Part shown: positions 50,317-60,239 of the stretch, piece by piece
Numbering within the stretch: the first letter of the stretch is position 1
Layout of the letters: each line of letters opens with the position of its first letter
From: Caenorhabditis elegans
Taxonomy: Eukaryota > Nematoda > Chromadorea > Rhabditida > Rhabditidae
Assembly: GCF_000002985.6 (NCBI RefSeq)
Contig: NC_003283.11
Span: 19,655,501-19,719,500 of the forward strand
Direction of reading: 5' to 3'
DNA length: 64,000 nucleotides
Program-made: the position numbers and the translations under genes
Notes under the pieces: generated by a model
The model's database searches: none
Told to the model about the DNA's origin: nothing
The model's input: only the letters and a program-made list of their open reading frames with translations

Positions 50317-50737
50317 ATGCTCAAACATTTTCTGATTATTTTTCTAATATTTCCCATTCACTTAGCCACGAGCAAATCGCCGAGCAATTGGAGCTCTGCA
50401 AAGTTTTAAAGGTAGGATTTTCCGAAATTTTCTGAAAAACCTGAAATTTTTTTTCCAGAAATGCACATTTCCAAAACCCTACCAACAGGAAAATATTGCA
50501 AAATCCTGTGAATTGCTGGAATTTCAGACTTCGCCCCTGACAAATTGCTATCTGAAACTGAAAACTCAAAGATTTCCGGTCGAATTCTTTAAAATTTTCA
50601 GAAAAATCGTTTGTGGCACCGGAAATTTCGCGAAATCAGAAATTAGTGACGTCATCGGCTTCTGGTGCGGCTCAGCGGCTCGTGGGCAATTTTTGGTTGG
50701 AAATGCGGATTTATTGAGACATATTTATAGTTGTTAG
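50317..50737 (+). CDS. Small secreted cysteine-rich protein, unresolved 5' end or frameshift
   Basis: Exon 2 (50459-50737) is clear: a good acceptor, 93 codons, six Cys (from KCTFPKPYQQ to the last codon before TAG), and AATAAA at 50760-50765. Upstream, the ATG at 50317 opens a textbook signal peptide (MLKHFLIIFLIFPIHLATS) but that frame stops at TAA before the donor at 50412. The frame that joins exon 2 in phase reads SHEQIAEQLELCKVLK over the same bases and has no ATG. So either a single-base change has put signal and mature parts in different frames, or an upstream first exon joins at the TTAG acceptor inside the apparent signal (near 50366). I do not recognise the family. Secretion is inferred from the signal sequence and Cys content. 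The tandem tRNA-like units on both sides make a local rearrangement plausible. Confidence 0.5.
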
Positions 50738-50759
50738 TTGAGAAATTCATAAGAAAATG

Positions 50760-50765
50760 AATAAA
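50760..50765 (+). terminator. Poly(A) signal of the small secreted gene
   Basis: AATAAA 23 bases after the TAG at 50737, with a second copy nine bases on. This supports the 3' exon being or having been a real terminal exon. Confidence 0.5.
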
Positions 50766-50944
50766 ATGAATAAAGTGTTCAAATTTATAATATTCTTCCT
50801 GATACAGTACCAATTGAGCTCCCGGAAAACGAGAAATTTCTGAAAAATACGATTTTTTGGAATAAAAATTTCAAAAAAAATTTCTAATTCGTTTTTGCAC
50901 AATATATAGCATTGGTTAGCTGAAAAAAAGGTAACAAAAAATTT

Positions 50945-51018
50945 TGACCTTCTCGGGGGTCGAACCCCGGTCCTCTGCGTCATGGCCAAAGCTCTACCCG
51001 ACTGAGCCACTCTCCCAC
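50945..51018 (-). repeat. tRNA-like repeat 24
   Basis: GTGGCTCAGTCGGGTAGAG and GGGGTTCGACCCCC on the minus strand; six T follow. Confidence 0.7.
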
Positions 51019-51225
51019 TTTTTTTTTTTTGAAAAAAACGTCTCAAGTGTCAAATTTGATGTAGAACTCAGTTTTTCTTGTATTTTTAAACAAAAATGAC
51101 TATACTTCAAGAAATTCTCGACTTTTCAACTATTTTTAGGGGAACGCTTCAACATTTTCAATATCGGGTAGAATTTTACCCATCTTATATTTTTAAGTAC
51201 TAGAAAATTGAGTTAAAAAGTTTTT

Positions 51226-51300
51226 GGCCACCTCGGGGGTCGAACCCCTGACCTTCTGCTCCATAGATAAACCTCTTCCCTACTGAGCCACCTGTATCCC
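51226..51300 (-). repeat. tRNA-like repeat 25
   Basis: GTGGCTCAGTAGGGAAGAG and GGGGTTCGACCCCC on the minus strand; five T follow. Just downstream of the chemoreceptor stop. Confidence 0.7.
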
Positions 51301-51389
51301 AATTTGTTCTTTCAAAAAATGTCCCAGGGCTAAATTTCAACCCAAATCTAGTTTTAATATCATTTCAAGTCTCTGAGCACTCCAAACAC

Positions 51390-53449
51390 TCACATTTTCG
51401 GTACAAACTCCTCTCGGAGCTTTCGGCTACTCAGCAACAATGACCAGCAGGATCCAATGCACATAATTTCAGTAGTAAAATACCATAAATCAGTTATCCA
51501 ATCAAATATCTGCTCACCAATATAAAAATATAAAAATATACTTTTCAAAGCATTTGGGATGAATAGTACAAACGAAAAAACCGCGCATTTGAAAATTATA
51601 AATTCCGTTGAGTTTTTGAGCAATTTGCCATGTGATAAAGTTTTGGTTTTTAGAATGTAGAGTATACTGGTAAAGTATAAAGTAAAACTGACAAGAAAGC
51701 AAAAAGTAGAAATCGATAAATCCTGCAGAGCATCGAGCTTCATGAAATCTGAAAAATACATTTAAACCACTAGGTTTTTTATATTTTCAGGATATAATTG
51801 CGGATTTTTAATGAAAAAATTGGATTCTACTCAAGATTTGACCCTTGGCCACTTTTTTCAGAAAAAAAATTTAGTGAGCAAGTGGCTCAGTCGGGTACCG
51901 GTTTGGCTATGGCGCAGAGGTCCGGGGTTCGATTCCAGCTGGGGTTTAAAATTTTTGTTTTGTGTTTATTGTAAGACAAAAAAAATAAAAATTGCACGAA
52001 AATAAAAATGCACGAAAAATTGCGGGTTTTTCCGAAATAATCAAATTTTATCTTTTTTCTAATCGAAATTTGTTTTTTTGGTAATTTTAAACTGAAATTT
52101 TGGAATTCTACTGAAAATGTGAACCTTGGCCACTTTTTTCAGAAAAAAATTTAGTGAGCAAGTGGCTCAGTGGGGTAGGGGTTCTGCTATGGCGCAGAGG
52201 TCCGGAGTTCGATCCCCGCGCTGGTCAAATGTTTTTGTTTTGCTTGATTCGTGTTATTTATTATTATTTCTTTCAAAATTTTACAAGGAATCTGAAAATT
52301 TTATGGCTTCATTTTAAAAAAAGCGAAAAATCAATTTTTTCGAAATTCCCAAAATGAAACAATTTGTTACTTTTCTTTTTGGCATTTTTGAACCAAAAAT
52401 TGGAATCCAACTCAAAATTTGACTCTAACAGCCTTTTTCAGAAAAAAAAAATTTGTGAGCAAGTGGCTCAGCCGGGTACAGGTTTGACTATGCCGCAGAG
52501 GTCCGGGGTTCGACCCCCACTGCGGTCAAAATTTTTTTGTTTTTTTTATAGTTTACCTGAATCTGCCCTCAGCGACAGCCCACCACTACTTGCGGCTAAC
52601 AACGAGAAATTGTGATTTCCAGTATTATAAAATAAATTCGAAAATCCGACTGCTGGCACCGCCCACTCCAAAACATAGATTACTGTAATAACCATAGGGG
52701 TCCATATATGATTATGGTATTTTTGCATGAAGATTATGGTAAATCGATTGACAGCCACTACCGTATACCCAAGGAAAATTGTGTTTTTAATAGTTGTTTG
52801 CAAGAAGTATATGAATTGGGGGAGCCAGTGATTTTTCATTGGCTCCAGGAGATTATGAATTTTGTATTTTCTCGGGCGAGCTATAAGTTCTACAAATAGA
52901 AACATTGCCACGTCGGTTATTGCCTGAAATTTAAGCTTATTCGATGCAAAATCTAATTCTGAACATTTTTGCAATTGAACGTTTTTTGATATCTCTATTC
53001 GTTAAAAAGTTATGCTCGTTTGAAGTTTGATGGGTGAGGCAGTGTGGGAGGGGGAGAGACGCAGGGTGGCGCCCCGCGTCTCTCCACCTCCACAATGTCT
53101 CGCTTCCCAAAATTCAAACGCTTGTATTTCTGGAAGGAGAAGAGCTATTGAAAAATTTCCAAATAGTGAAATGTGTAAAATTTTATGCTTAACAATTTTG
53201 TAGTTAACAACTTTTCCGTATTTCGAGTGGTTTTTCTGTTTTCAGAGATTTTCTTCAAAATTGTGCTTCAATTGTCCAGAAAAAACTTACATGCAACTTA
53301 ACAATGAGAAAAAACGACGATTTGAACTCCATATGCCTCCTAACTTGCAGAATGTATAAAATCCGTACATAAACTATCATAGACGTCCAGCAAATCACCA
53401 GAAACACTAAATGGCTATAGGGAACAAGTTCAAAGCTTATTACAATCAT
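51390..53449 (-). CDS. Seven-transmembrane nematode chemoreceptor, possibly Srv class, 3 exons, 294 aa
   Basis: Exons in transcript order: 53291-53449, 52557-52923, 51390-51748; phases 0 and 1 agree and the reading ends at TGA 51392-51390. Seven hydrophobic segments can be placed: LVFLVICWTSMIVYV; AITDVAMFLFVEL; FLGYTVVAVNRFTIIF; VITVIYVLEWAVPAVGF; FCFLVSFTLYFTSILYIL; FVLFIPNALKSIFLYFY; and the last around WYFTTEIMCIGSCWSLLL. RPRKY after helix 2 and NRFTIIF at the end of helix 3 resemble the Srv family, but class assignment needs a profile search. Such receptors usually act in chemosensory neurons or other tissues as candidate G-protein-coupled receptors. Exon 1 has a very short N terminus, which is plausible for this superfamily. 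Intron 1 contains a palindromic foldback element and intron 2 three tRNA-like repeats in antisense orientation to the gene. I see no frame break. Confidence 0.85.
51875..51950 (+). repeat. tRNA-like repeat 26, chemoreceptor intron 2
   Basis: GTGGCTCAGTCGGGTAC and GGGGTTCGATTCC; five T follow. Antisense to the host gene. Confidence 0.7.
52154..52228 (+). repeat. tRNA-like repeat 27, chemoreceptor intron 2
   Basis: GTGGCTCAGTGGGGTAG and GGAGTTCGATCCCC; five T follow. Antisense to the host gene. Confidence 0.7.
52455..52529 (+). repeat. tRNA-like repeat 28, chemoreceptor intron 2
   Basis: GTGGCTCAGCCGGGTAC and GGGGTTCGACCCCC; seven T follow. It ends about 28 bp past the donor of exon 2 on the opposite strand. 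Confidence 0.7.
52941..53190. repeat. Palindromic foldback element, copy 5
   Basis: Same family, more diverged, with GGGGAGAGACGCAG near 53053. It occupies most of intron 1 of the chemoreceptor gene. Confidence 0.7.
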
Positions 53450-53499
53450 TTTTGGAGGAGAAAGTTGAGCAAATAGTAGTTATTTTGAAGATTTGAGTC

Positions 53500-54270
53500 A
53501 AGGCGAGCGGAATTTCACCTGACAATGAAGCAGGTGAAATTTTTGCTCAAGAAGTTTGAGGTTTGACTCTTTTCTGACGTTTTTTGTTATAGCTTTATAA
53601 GACTCGACTTCTCAAAAAAAAGTTATGGCGGCTCAAAAATGGCCTAAAATTAGTTAAGTTGACCAACTTGTCATTGTCGCAGCGGCTGGAAACTAATTTT
53701 TTTGAAATCACCGTCCAATTATTGGTATACATGTTAATTATCTTGCGTTTCAAGCCCGATCTAAGTACATTCAAGGTCGATGGATCATCAAAATTTACTA
53801 AATTTTACCAAAAGTGAGCCAACAAAGCTTCCTGTGGACAAGAGGTTTATACAGGTTTACTGCGGGTGTTTATATGTACCTTTTCTAGTCAAAATTTAAG
53901 CCGTACCGGGACTAGCAGTATGGTCGATTTACCTTTCGTGACCCCGAAAGTGTCGGTCGCTTCCAAGTAACTACCTTTTCGCACTACGTTGCGCACACAC
54001 CAAGCTACTCACTTAACGCCAAGCTGCGGAACCCCGAATGTGTCGGCCGCTCTAACTAACTACCTTTCGCACTTCATTGCATACTCACAGCGGCGTGACG
54101 CCCGCATGTCGCACTTCACTCATCAGGGATGCTGCGCCCGAGATTTTCGGTAACCGGCAATTACCAAAATTGCCGAACCCCAAAAATTTTGGCAACCGGC
54201 AATTTGGTGGCAAATGTGACTTTTGGTAATTGATAAAAACTGTTCATTGAAGTAAAGTCCGTGAACTTTC
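53500..54270. other. Intergenic stretch between chemoreceptor and tandem gene copies
   Basis: Contains part of the foldback family also at 58121-58502 (GTTATGGCGGCTCAAAAATGG to CGCAGCGGCTGGAA, 53620-53690). It also has a diverged direct repeat (CCCCGAAAGTGTCGGTCGCT at 53942, CCCCGAATGTGTCGGCCGCT at 54032) and a small GGCAATT palindromic patch at 54150-54220. No gene seen. Confidence 0.5.
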
Positions 54271-54274
54271 AAAA

Positions 54275-55114
54275 TTATGGCCGACGGGCACGACACCCCC
54301 CAGCGTGACGAATTGGTTTCGGCTCCACAGTAGTTGTCTCGTCCTTCCTAGGATCAGGTTTGAACGTGTATAATAATGCAGGAGGCCCACCACCCGAAAC
54401 ACATCTATTAGAGCATGCAGGTCTGACTTGTCTGAAAAAATAATCAGCAATTTTGATGCATGATCATCTACGTTTTTTTTTCCTACGAGCAAGAAATCTA
54501 TCATTCGTTCTTGAATCCGAGATCATATGTGTTCTAGTCAGTTTGGTTAACTAGTAAGTCCGAATCTTATTTAAAAAAATAATGGAATGGACTTAGCCAT
54601 TTTAATGTCTTATATGTATACTATATTAGTGCTAACTTACTGTCCCTCGTAAAAATATCCAACATTTATCGATGATCCAGGTACTCTCGCACAAATCATT
54701 GGTTCCCCGGAATAGCTAGTGTCCTGGGTTTCATCAGTAGTATTGTACTTTTTGGTTATTTTTGAAGTAGCAAGGTTGACGAATGAGGCAGTCGTTTCAC
54801 AATCTGTCGACCGATCGACCACGACACATTTGAACATGACCGCTTTGCAACCATTGACAATGGTGGTACTAAAAGGGGAAAAATGAATTAGATTAACTTT
54901 GGGATTCTAGAAAACTCACTTGGTATATATACGAACGTATGATTTACCATCACTCTCTATGACAGATTTCTCAGTGGGGAACGTTTCACACCCTTGATGA
55001 CAGTCTATAATAAAAAGGCACGGTGTTAAGGTATGCCCTGCTGGAAAAAAACTCAACTTGAGCCAGAGCTTCAGAGAAGACAACGAAAAAGAGAACGAGC
55101 TGGAAAATTGGCAT
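54275..55114 (-). CDS. Tandem secreted cysteine-rich protein, copy A; exon 1 donor broken
   Basis: Exons: 55058-55114, 54920-55004, 54641-54868, 54275-54431. Exon 1 encodes a signal peptide (MPIFQLVLFFVVFSEALA). Exons 2-3 form an extracellular module with CHQGC, TTIVNGCKAVMFKCVVVD and MICARVPGSS, ending YFYEGQ; exon 4 adds a C-x3-C pair (ACSNRC) and a tail ending GGCRARRP. The cysteine pattern recalls the nematode C6/DUF281-type modules; this was not checked. Exons 2-4 join in phase. Exon 1 to exon 2 does not: phase demands a donor after the G at 55057, but the bases there are TT, not GT. The GT available one base earlier shifts the frame into an early stop. Copy C keeps GGTGAG at the same place, so copy A has probably lost its donor. 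Exon 4 diverges from copies B and C. Either a pseudogene or a gene using a non-canonical donor. Confidence 0.6.
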
Positions 55115-55358
55115 TTGAGAGTTAATACACAAAACTAACATATCACAGCTTCAAAGGAAAGATGAAACTTGTTTTCTCACAATTTATAGCTGTCCCATAC
55201 ATAACTATAGCGAATCAACAACCATGCGTCAGGAGGTTCGGGCGCAAAACTGCGAACGCGGCAAATCCTGGCTCTACCTGGCTCCCAGATCCACAAAGCG
55301 TTGCGCTCAGATCGTTCACTGTTCTTTGTTTAAACCCTTTCAACTAATGTTCAACAAA

Positions 55359-55364
55359 TTTATT
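55359..55364 (-). terminator. Poly(A) signal of copy B
   Basis: Minus-strand AATAAA six bases past the stop of copy B; the same hexamer follows copy C at 56487-56492. Confidence 0.5.
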
Positions 55365-55370
55365 GATAAG

Positions 55371-56242
55371 TTAACGCCGTTGAACACGGCATCCGCGAAC
55401 GACGGCTTGAGAAGTTGGCGCGGGTTCAGTTGAGGTCAGTTTGGTAGTTGACTCCTCGGTAGTCGGCTCCTCCGTTGGGTCAGGCTTGAACGTCCATGAT
55501 CCCGCTGGTGGTCCACCACCCGAAACACATCTATTAGAGCATGCAGCTTTGACTTGCCTGAAAAAATAATCAGCAATTTTGATGCATGACCATCTACGTT
55601 TTTTTTCCTACGAGCAAGAAATCTATCATTCGTTCTTGAATTCGAGATCATATGTGTTCTAGTCAGTTTGGTTTAACTAGTAAGCCCGAATCTTATTTAA
55701 AAAAAAATAAAGGAATGAACTTAGCCATTTTAATGTCTTATATGTATACTATATTAGTGCTAACTTACTGTCCCTCGTAAAAATATCCAACATTTATCGA
55801 TGATCCAGGTACTCTCGCACAAATCATTGGTTCCCCGGAATAGCTAGTGTCCTGGGTTTCATCAGTAGTATTGAATTTTTTGGTTATTTTTGAAGTAGCA
55901 AGGTTGAAGAATGAGGCAGTCGTATCACACTCTGTAGAACGATCAACCACGACACATTTGAACATGACCGCTTTGCAACCATTGACAATGGTGGTACTAA
56001 AAGGGGAAAAATGAATTAGATTAACTTTGGGATTCTAGAAAACTCACTTGGTATATATACGAACGTATGATTTACCATCACTCTCTATGACAGATTTCTC
56101 AGTGGGGAACGTTTCACACCCTTGATGACAGTCTATAATAAAAAGGCACGGTGTTAAGGTATGCCCTGCTGGAAAAAAACTCAACTTGAGCCAGAGCTTC
56201 AGAGAAGACAACGAAAAAGAGAACGAGCTGGAAAATTGGCAT
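55371..56242 (-). CDS. Tandem secreted cysteine-rich protein, copy B; exon 1 donor broken
   Basis: Exons: 56186-56242, 56048-56132, 55769-55996, 55371-55557, each 1128 bp from its equivalent in copy A. Exons 1 and 2 look identical to copy A, including the TT in place of the donor GT after exon 1. Exon 3 differs at a few codons (SFFNLATSKITKKF against SFVNLATSKITKKY). Exon 4 matches copy C rather than A: ACSNRC, then a Pro/Thr/Glu linker (DPTEEPTTEESTTKL) and a tail GCRVQRR. An AATAAA (55359-55364) follows the stop directly. The mosaic of A-like 5' half and C-like 3' half suggests unequal crossing-over or gene conversion. Expected to be secreted if expressed. Confidence 0.6.
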
Positions 56243-56498
56243 TTGAGAGTTAATACACAAAACTAACATATCACAGCTTCAAAGGAAAGATGAAACTTGT
56301 TTTCTCACAATTTATAGCTGTCCCATACATAACTATAGCGAATCAACAACCATGCGTCAGGAGGTTCGGGCGCAAAACTGCGAACGCGGCAAATCCTGGC
56401 TCTACCTGGCTCCCAGATCCACAAAGCGTTGCGCTCAGATCGTTCACTGTTCTTTGTTTAAACCCTTTCAACTAATGTTCAACAAATTTATTGATAAG

Positions 56499-57372
56499 TT
56501 AACGCCGTTGAACACGGCATCCGCGAACGACGGCTTGAGAAGTTGGCGCGGGTTCAGTTGAGGTCAGTTTGGTAGTTGGCTCCTCGGTAGTCGGCTCCTC
56601 CGTTGGGTCAGGCTTGAACGTCCATGATCCCGCTGGTGGTCCACCACCCGAAACACATCTATTAGAGCATGCAGCTTTGACTTGCCTGAAAAAATAATCA
56701 GCAATTTTGATGCATGACCATCTACGTTTTTTTTTCCTACGAGCAAGAAATCTATCATTCGTTCTTGAATTCGAGATCATATGTGTTCTAGTCAGTTTGG
56801 TTTAACTAGTAAGCCCGAATCTTATTTAAAAAAAAATAAAGGAATGAACTTAGCCATTTTAATGTCTTATATGTATACTATATTAGTGCTAACTTACTGT
56901 CCCTCGTAAAAATATCCAACATTTATCGATGATCCAGGTACTCTCGCTCAAATCATTGGTTCCCCGGAATAGCTAGTGTCCTGGGTTTCATCAGTAGTAT
57001 TGAATTTTTTGGTTATTTTTGAAGTAGCAAGGTTGAAGAATGAGGCAGTCGTATCACACTCTGTAGAACGATCAACCACGACACATTTGAACATGACCGC
57101 TTTGCAACCATTGACAATGGTGGTACTAAAAGGGGAAAAATGAATAAGATTCACGTCGGGATTCTAGAAAACTCACTTGATATACATACGAACGTATGAT
57201 TTACCATCACTCTCCATGATAGGTGTCTCAGGTTGCAGTGTTTCACATGCCTTACAATCTTTAATCAAAAGGTAAAGGTTTTGACAGTATACATTGTTTT
57301 AAAAAACAACTCACCTTGGGCCTGGACTCCAGAGAAGATAGCGAGAAGGAAGATAAGGTAAAGAATCTGCAT
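56499..57372 (-). pseudogene. Tandem secreted cysteine-rich protein, copy C; premature stop
   Basis: Exons: 57315-57372, 57177-57258, 56898-57125, 56499-56685. All junctions, including exon 1 to 2 (CAAG then GTGAGT), are canonical and in phase. The signal peptide differs from A and B (MQILYLIFLLAIFSGVQAQ), and exon 2 begins DCKACETLQPETP. In exon 3 the codon for the Cys of MICARVP, TGT in A and B, is TGA at 56950-56948. Translation would stop after about 105 residues, losing the second half of the cysteine module and the tail. Exon 4 remains open and nearly identical to copy B. It may be a recent pseudogene or a strain polymorphism. AATAAA is at 56487-56492. Confidence 0.65.
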
Positions 57373-57717
57373 TCTGTTGGCTTTACAGTGTATTCTGCCG
57401 GCCTTATAAGGGAAGTGATTTGCAGGCGAATATGGAAATTTTGTGCCACATAGGTGTTTCGATGTGTTCATTTGCAAGCCAACAAGATGTACAGTGTTGT
57501 TGGAAGCGGATCCCGGAACTAAAATCTTATTATAATATAGGACAATAATAGCTGAAGTTGAAGAAAACAAAAGTTTAGCACAGAAAAACGGAGGTGTTCA
57601 AGTTGACAGGTTCGTAAGATTATGGAATAAGTCGAAGTATTTTGAGTAAAATCTTCATTGACGGCACTCCATGTTTAAAAAAAAATGAACACCGAAAAAT
57701 AATTAAAAAATTTCTCA
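57373..57717. other. Upstream region of copy C
   Basis: Unique sequence that should contain the promoter of copy C. No TATA box or repeat stands out. Confidence 0.4.
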
Positions 57718-57894
57718 CACGTGGTGTCAGGCTGTCCCATTAAGGTTTGATCTAGAAAAAATGCGGGAGTTTTCTGCTCAGAAAAATGTGACGTCAACAC
57801 GTTCTTAACCATGTTAAATCAGTTGAAAAAGCTGTGCCTAAATTCCCGAAACTTTCGTAGATCAAACCAAACTGAGAAGCTCTGACACCACGTG
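57718..57894. mobile_element. MITE-like inverted-repeat element, copy 2
   Basis: Ends CACGTGGTGTCAG and CTGACACCACGTG are perfect inverses. It shares ATGTGACGTCA and CTTAACCATG internal words with copy 1 at 17517. Confidence 0.75.
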
Positions 57895-58120
57895 TTCTGA
57901 TAAAATATGAATATCCCGCCAAACGTTTTGATTCAGGAAATTTAAATTTTTCTTCAAAGTATAAGAATTTTTGGTTGTTAGAATACCTTTTTTTCTAAAA
58001 CTACAGTAACCCTACAGTATCCCGACGATATGACCACACATACCAAGACACGACATTTGTTCAACAGCCTTTTTATTACTTATTAGACTCAAAATTGTAT
58101 GAAAAAAACGCGAATTTCAT

Positions 58121-58502
58121 AATGAAACTTCTTGGAAACTTCTCAAAAAAAAAGTTATGGCGGGGCTTAAAAAATGGCCTAAAATTTCTTAATTTCGCCG
58201 ACTTGTCAAAGTCGCAGCGGCTGGAAGCTATCTTTTTTGAAATTTCCGTCTAATTTTGGGTATACAAGCTAATTATCTTGTGTTTTGGATCACCGGATTT
58301 TAGTAAAGTTAGGTAAGTTCTGGTCTTCCATCGGCCTTAAATGTACCTGAAAGAAGATAATCAACTTATACTCGTAACTATGCGGTGATTTCAGAAAAGT
58401 TAGTTTTGCGACATTGACAAGTTGGCCAAATTTTAGCTACTTTTAGGTTATTTTTTGAGCCGCCATAACTTATTTTCGAGAAGTTTTCAAGAAGTTTCAT
58501 TT
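58121..58502. repeat. Foldback element with AATGAAACTTCTTGG ends
   Basis: Arms hold AAGTTATGGCGG and GACTTGTCAAAGTCGC and their inverses on the right. A partial copy lies at about 53595-53830, on the other side of the tandem genes. Confidence 0.7.
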
Positions 58503-58525
58503 TGAAACTCGATGTTTTCTTTTTT

Positions 58526-58585
58526 TGATATTCATTTCCAATTCATGATATTCATTTCCAATTCATGATATTCATTTCCAATGTA
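58526..58585 (+). repeat. Three direct 20 bp repeats
   Basis: TGATATTCATTTCCAATTCA occurs three times head to tail, the third with changes at its end. Confidence 0.85.
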
Positions 58586-58721
58586 TGAAACTTTGTATTG
58601 AGTATTTTAAAGACCTAGACTTTTTCAGTCAACTCCAAATAGTCTTCATTTAGTTTAACTTTCCATTAAACAATAGAGCTCATGTATATTATTCACATGA
58701 TGTAATTAATATTAAAATCAA

Positions 58722-60019
58722 TTATTGAGGAACGTGGCATCCATGATGTGGATGCTTTGGAGTCGAGACGGAAGAAGTCGCCGTAGTCGCGGTGCGTTCA
58801 GTTGAAGACGCCAGGAGCGGTGAGGTGGAAGTCAAAGCCGAAGTCAAGTTCGATGTGAGTACGGGAGTTGTACTGGCTTCCGCTGTACTTGGGGAAGACG
58901 GCTTCGGAGTTGTAGTGGAAGTTGTTGTGGATGGTACTGTGCTTGTTGATGGAGGGTTTGAAGATCCAGTGGATGTTATTGTACTTGTGCGATCTGATGT
59001 CAAGGTAATTGTACTCATCGTTGATGTAGGGATTAAAGTTGTAGTAGAAGCCAAGGTCGATGTAAGCAAAGAAGTTGATGACTCCGGAACAGTGGTGGAA
59101 GTTATTGTACTTGTAGGTTCTGCAGTCGTCGTGGATTGTACTACACTTGTGGTAGATGACTCCGGAACAGTGGTGGAAGTTATTGTACTTGTAGGTTCTG
59201 CAGTCGTCGTGGATTGCACTGTACTTGGGGAAGATGGATTCGGAGTTGTACTTGTAGTTATTGTGCTTGTTGGATCTGCCGATGTGGTCGGCGTTATCGT
59301 ACTTGTCGCTGAAATTGATGTGATACTAGACCTGGTTGTAGGAGTTACAGTACTCGTGGGTTTTGCAGTCGTCGTGGATTGTACTGTACTTGGGGGTGAT
59401 AGAGTTGAAGTTGTGATGGACGTTGTAGAGGTTGAAGTCGCGGAACCGTCTTGTTCTAAACCACTGTCACACTTATTACGACAGAAAAACCGGCCTCTCC
59501 TGAACTCGTTAAATAGATTCATATCTAAATCTTTAATAAAACGTACTGTCCTTCATACCAGTATACGGATTCGTCCTTTCCCGGAACTTTTTCGCATGTT
59601 ATAGTACCTCCTACGCTGACTTGTTCGTATGGTCCGAATACTTTTAAAGGCTCTTCCGAGTTGACCGAGTTGAACTTGAGAATTTCGGCCCTAGTAGCAC
59701 AATTGGTTGAGTTATCCACGACAATACACCTTTGAGACACCGCGTTACACCCATCAATCACAGAGTTCCTGAAGCTTTCTAAAATTTGTAGAACAAGAAA
59801 AAGAGATACCTACGTCAGTTCGATCCACACATACGGTTCTTTTACAAACTCATTCGTCATATTCTTACATAGTTGGCAATCTAAAAATTTTGGCGACCGT
59901 TATAGTTCATTCTCTAGGAAAAACTCACTCGGAACAGTATTTAGGAGAAAATTGCCAGGTTCTTCAAGCTGAAGATGTGCGGCCCCAAAAATCGCGGAGA
60001 ATAAAAGTAGACGAGTCAT
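58722..60019 (-). CDS. Secreted cysteine-rich protein with long Ser/Thr-rich tail, 4 exons, 385 aa
   Basis: Exons: 59929-60019, 59814-59880, 59547-59768, 58722-59499; phases 1, 2, 2 agree. Exon 1 gives a signal peptide (MTRLLLFSAIFGAAHLQL). The cysteine module then reads NCQLCKNMT, IDGCNAVSQRCIVVD, NSTNCATR and TITCEKVPG, ending VYWYEGQ, with the C-x3-C pair FFCRNKC in exon 4. This aligns in order with copies A-C, so it belongs to the same family. Exon 4 continues with about 220 residues dominated by Thr and Ser with scattered Pro, likely a heavily O-glycosylated mucin-like stalk, and ends HGCHVPQ, like the plus-strand member. The complementary strand is also open over 58792-59604, but that is a by-product of the codon bias. 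No frame break. Function unknown; an extracellular or surface-coat role is an inference. Confidence 0.82.
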
Positions 60020-60239
60020 TTTTGAAGGAAACCGTGCGGGTGAGCCGGTTTTTATGAGAGATGTGGCTATGCTAATTAGGTCATTTGAATTGATTGGTAT
60101 CTATGGAACTACTTTTTTGCAATATTTAATGAAAAGAGATCGGAGATCAAACATCTGCCAACAGTTCTTTAATAGCCCATAAACCTAATAATTAGACTCA
60201 TCAGCTTGAACGTGTTGTTAAAAAATGGTTTAAATGTCG

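Larger units (their letters stand above)
54385..57372 (-). repeat. Tandem gene duplication, 1128 bp period
   Basis: Copies A and B match over about 1 kb, including the intergenic part (55115-55370 equals 56243-56498 by eye). Copies B and C match through exons 3-4 but differ at exons 1-2. Confidence 0.9.

Noticed and set aside
58792-59604. 270-codon Val/Asp-rich plus-strand gene
   Set aside because: Antisense to the Ser/Thr-rich exon of the minus-strand gene, with no signal peptide or splice context; the minus strand has the complete family gene.
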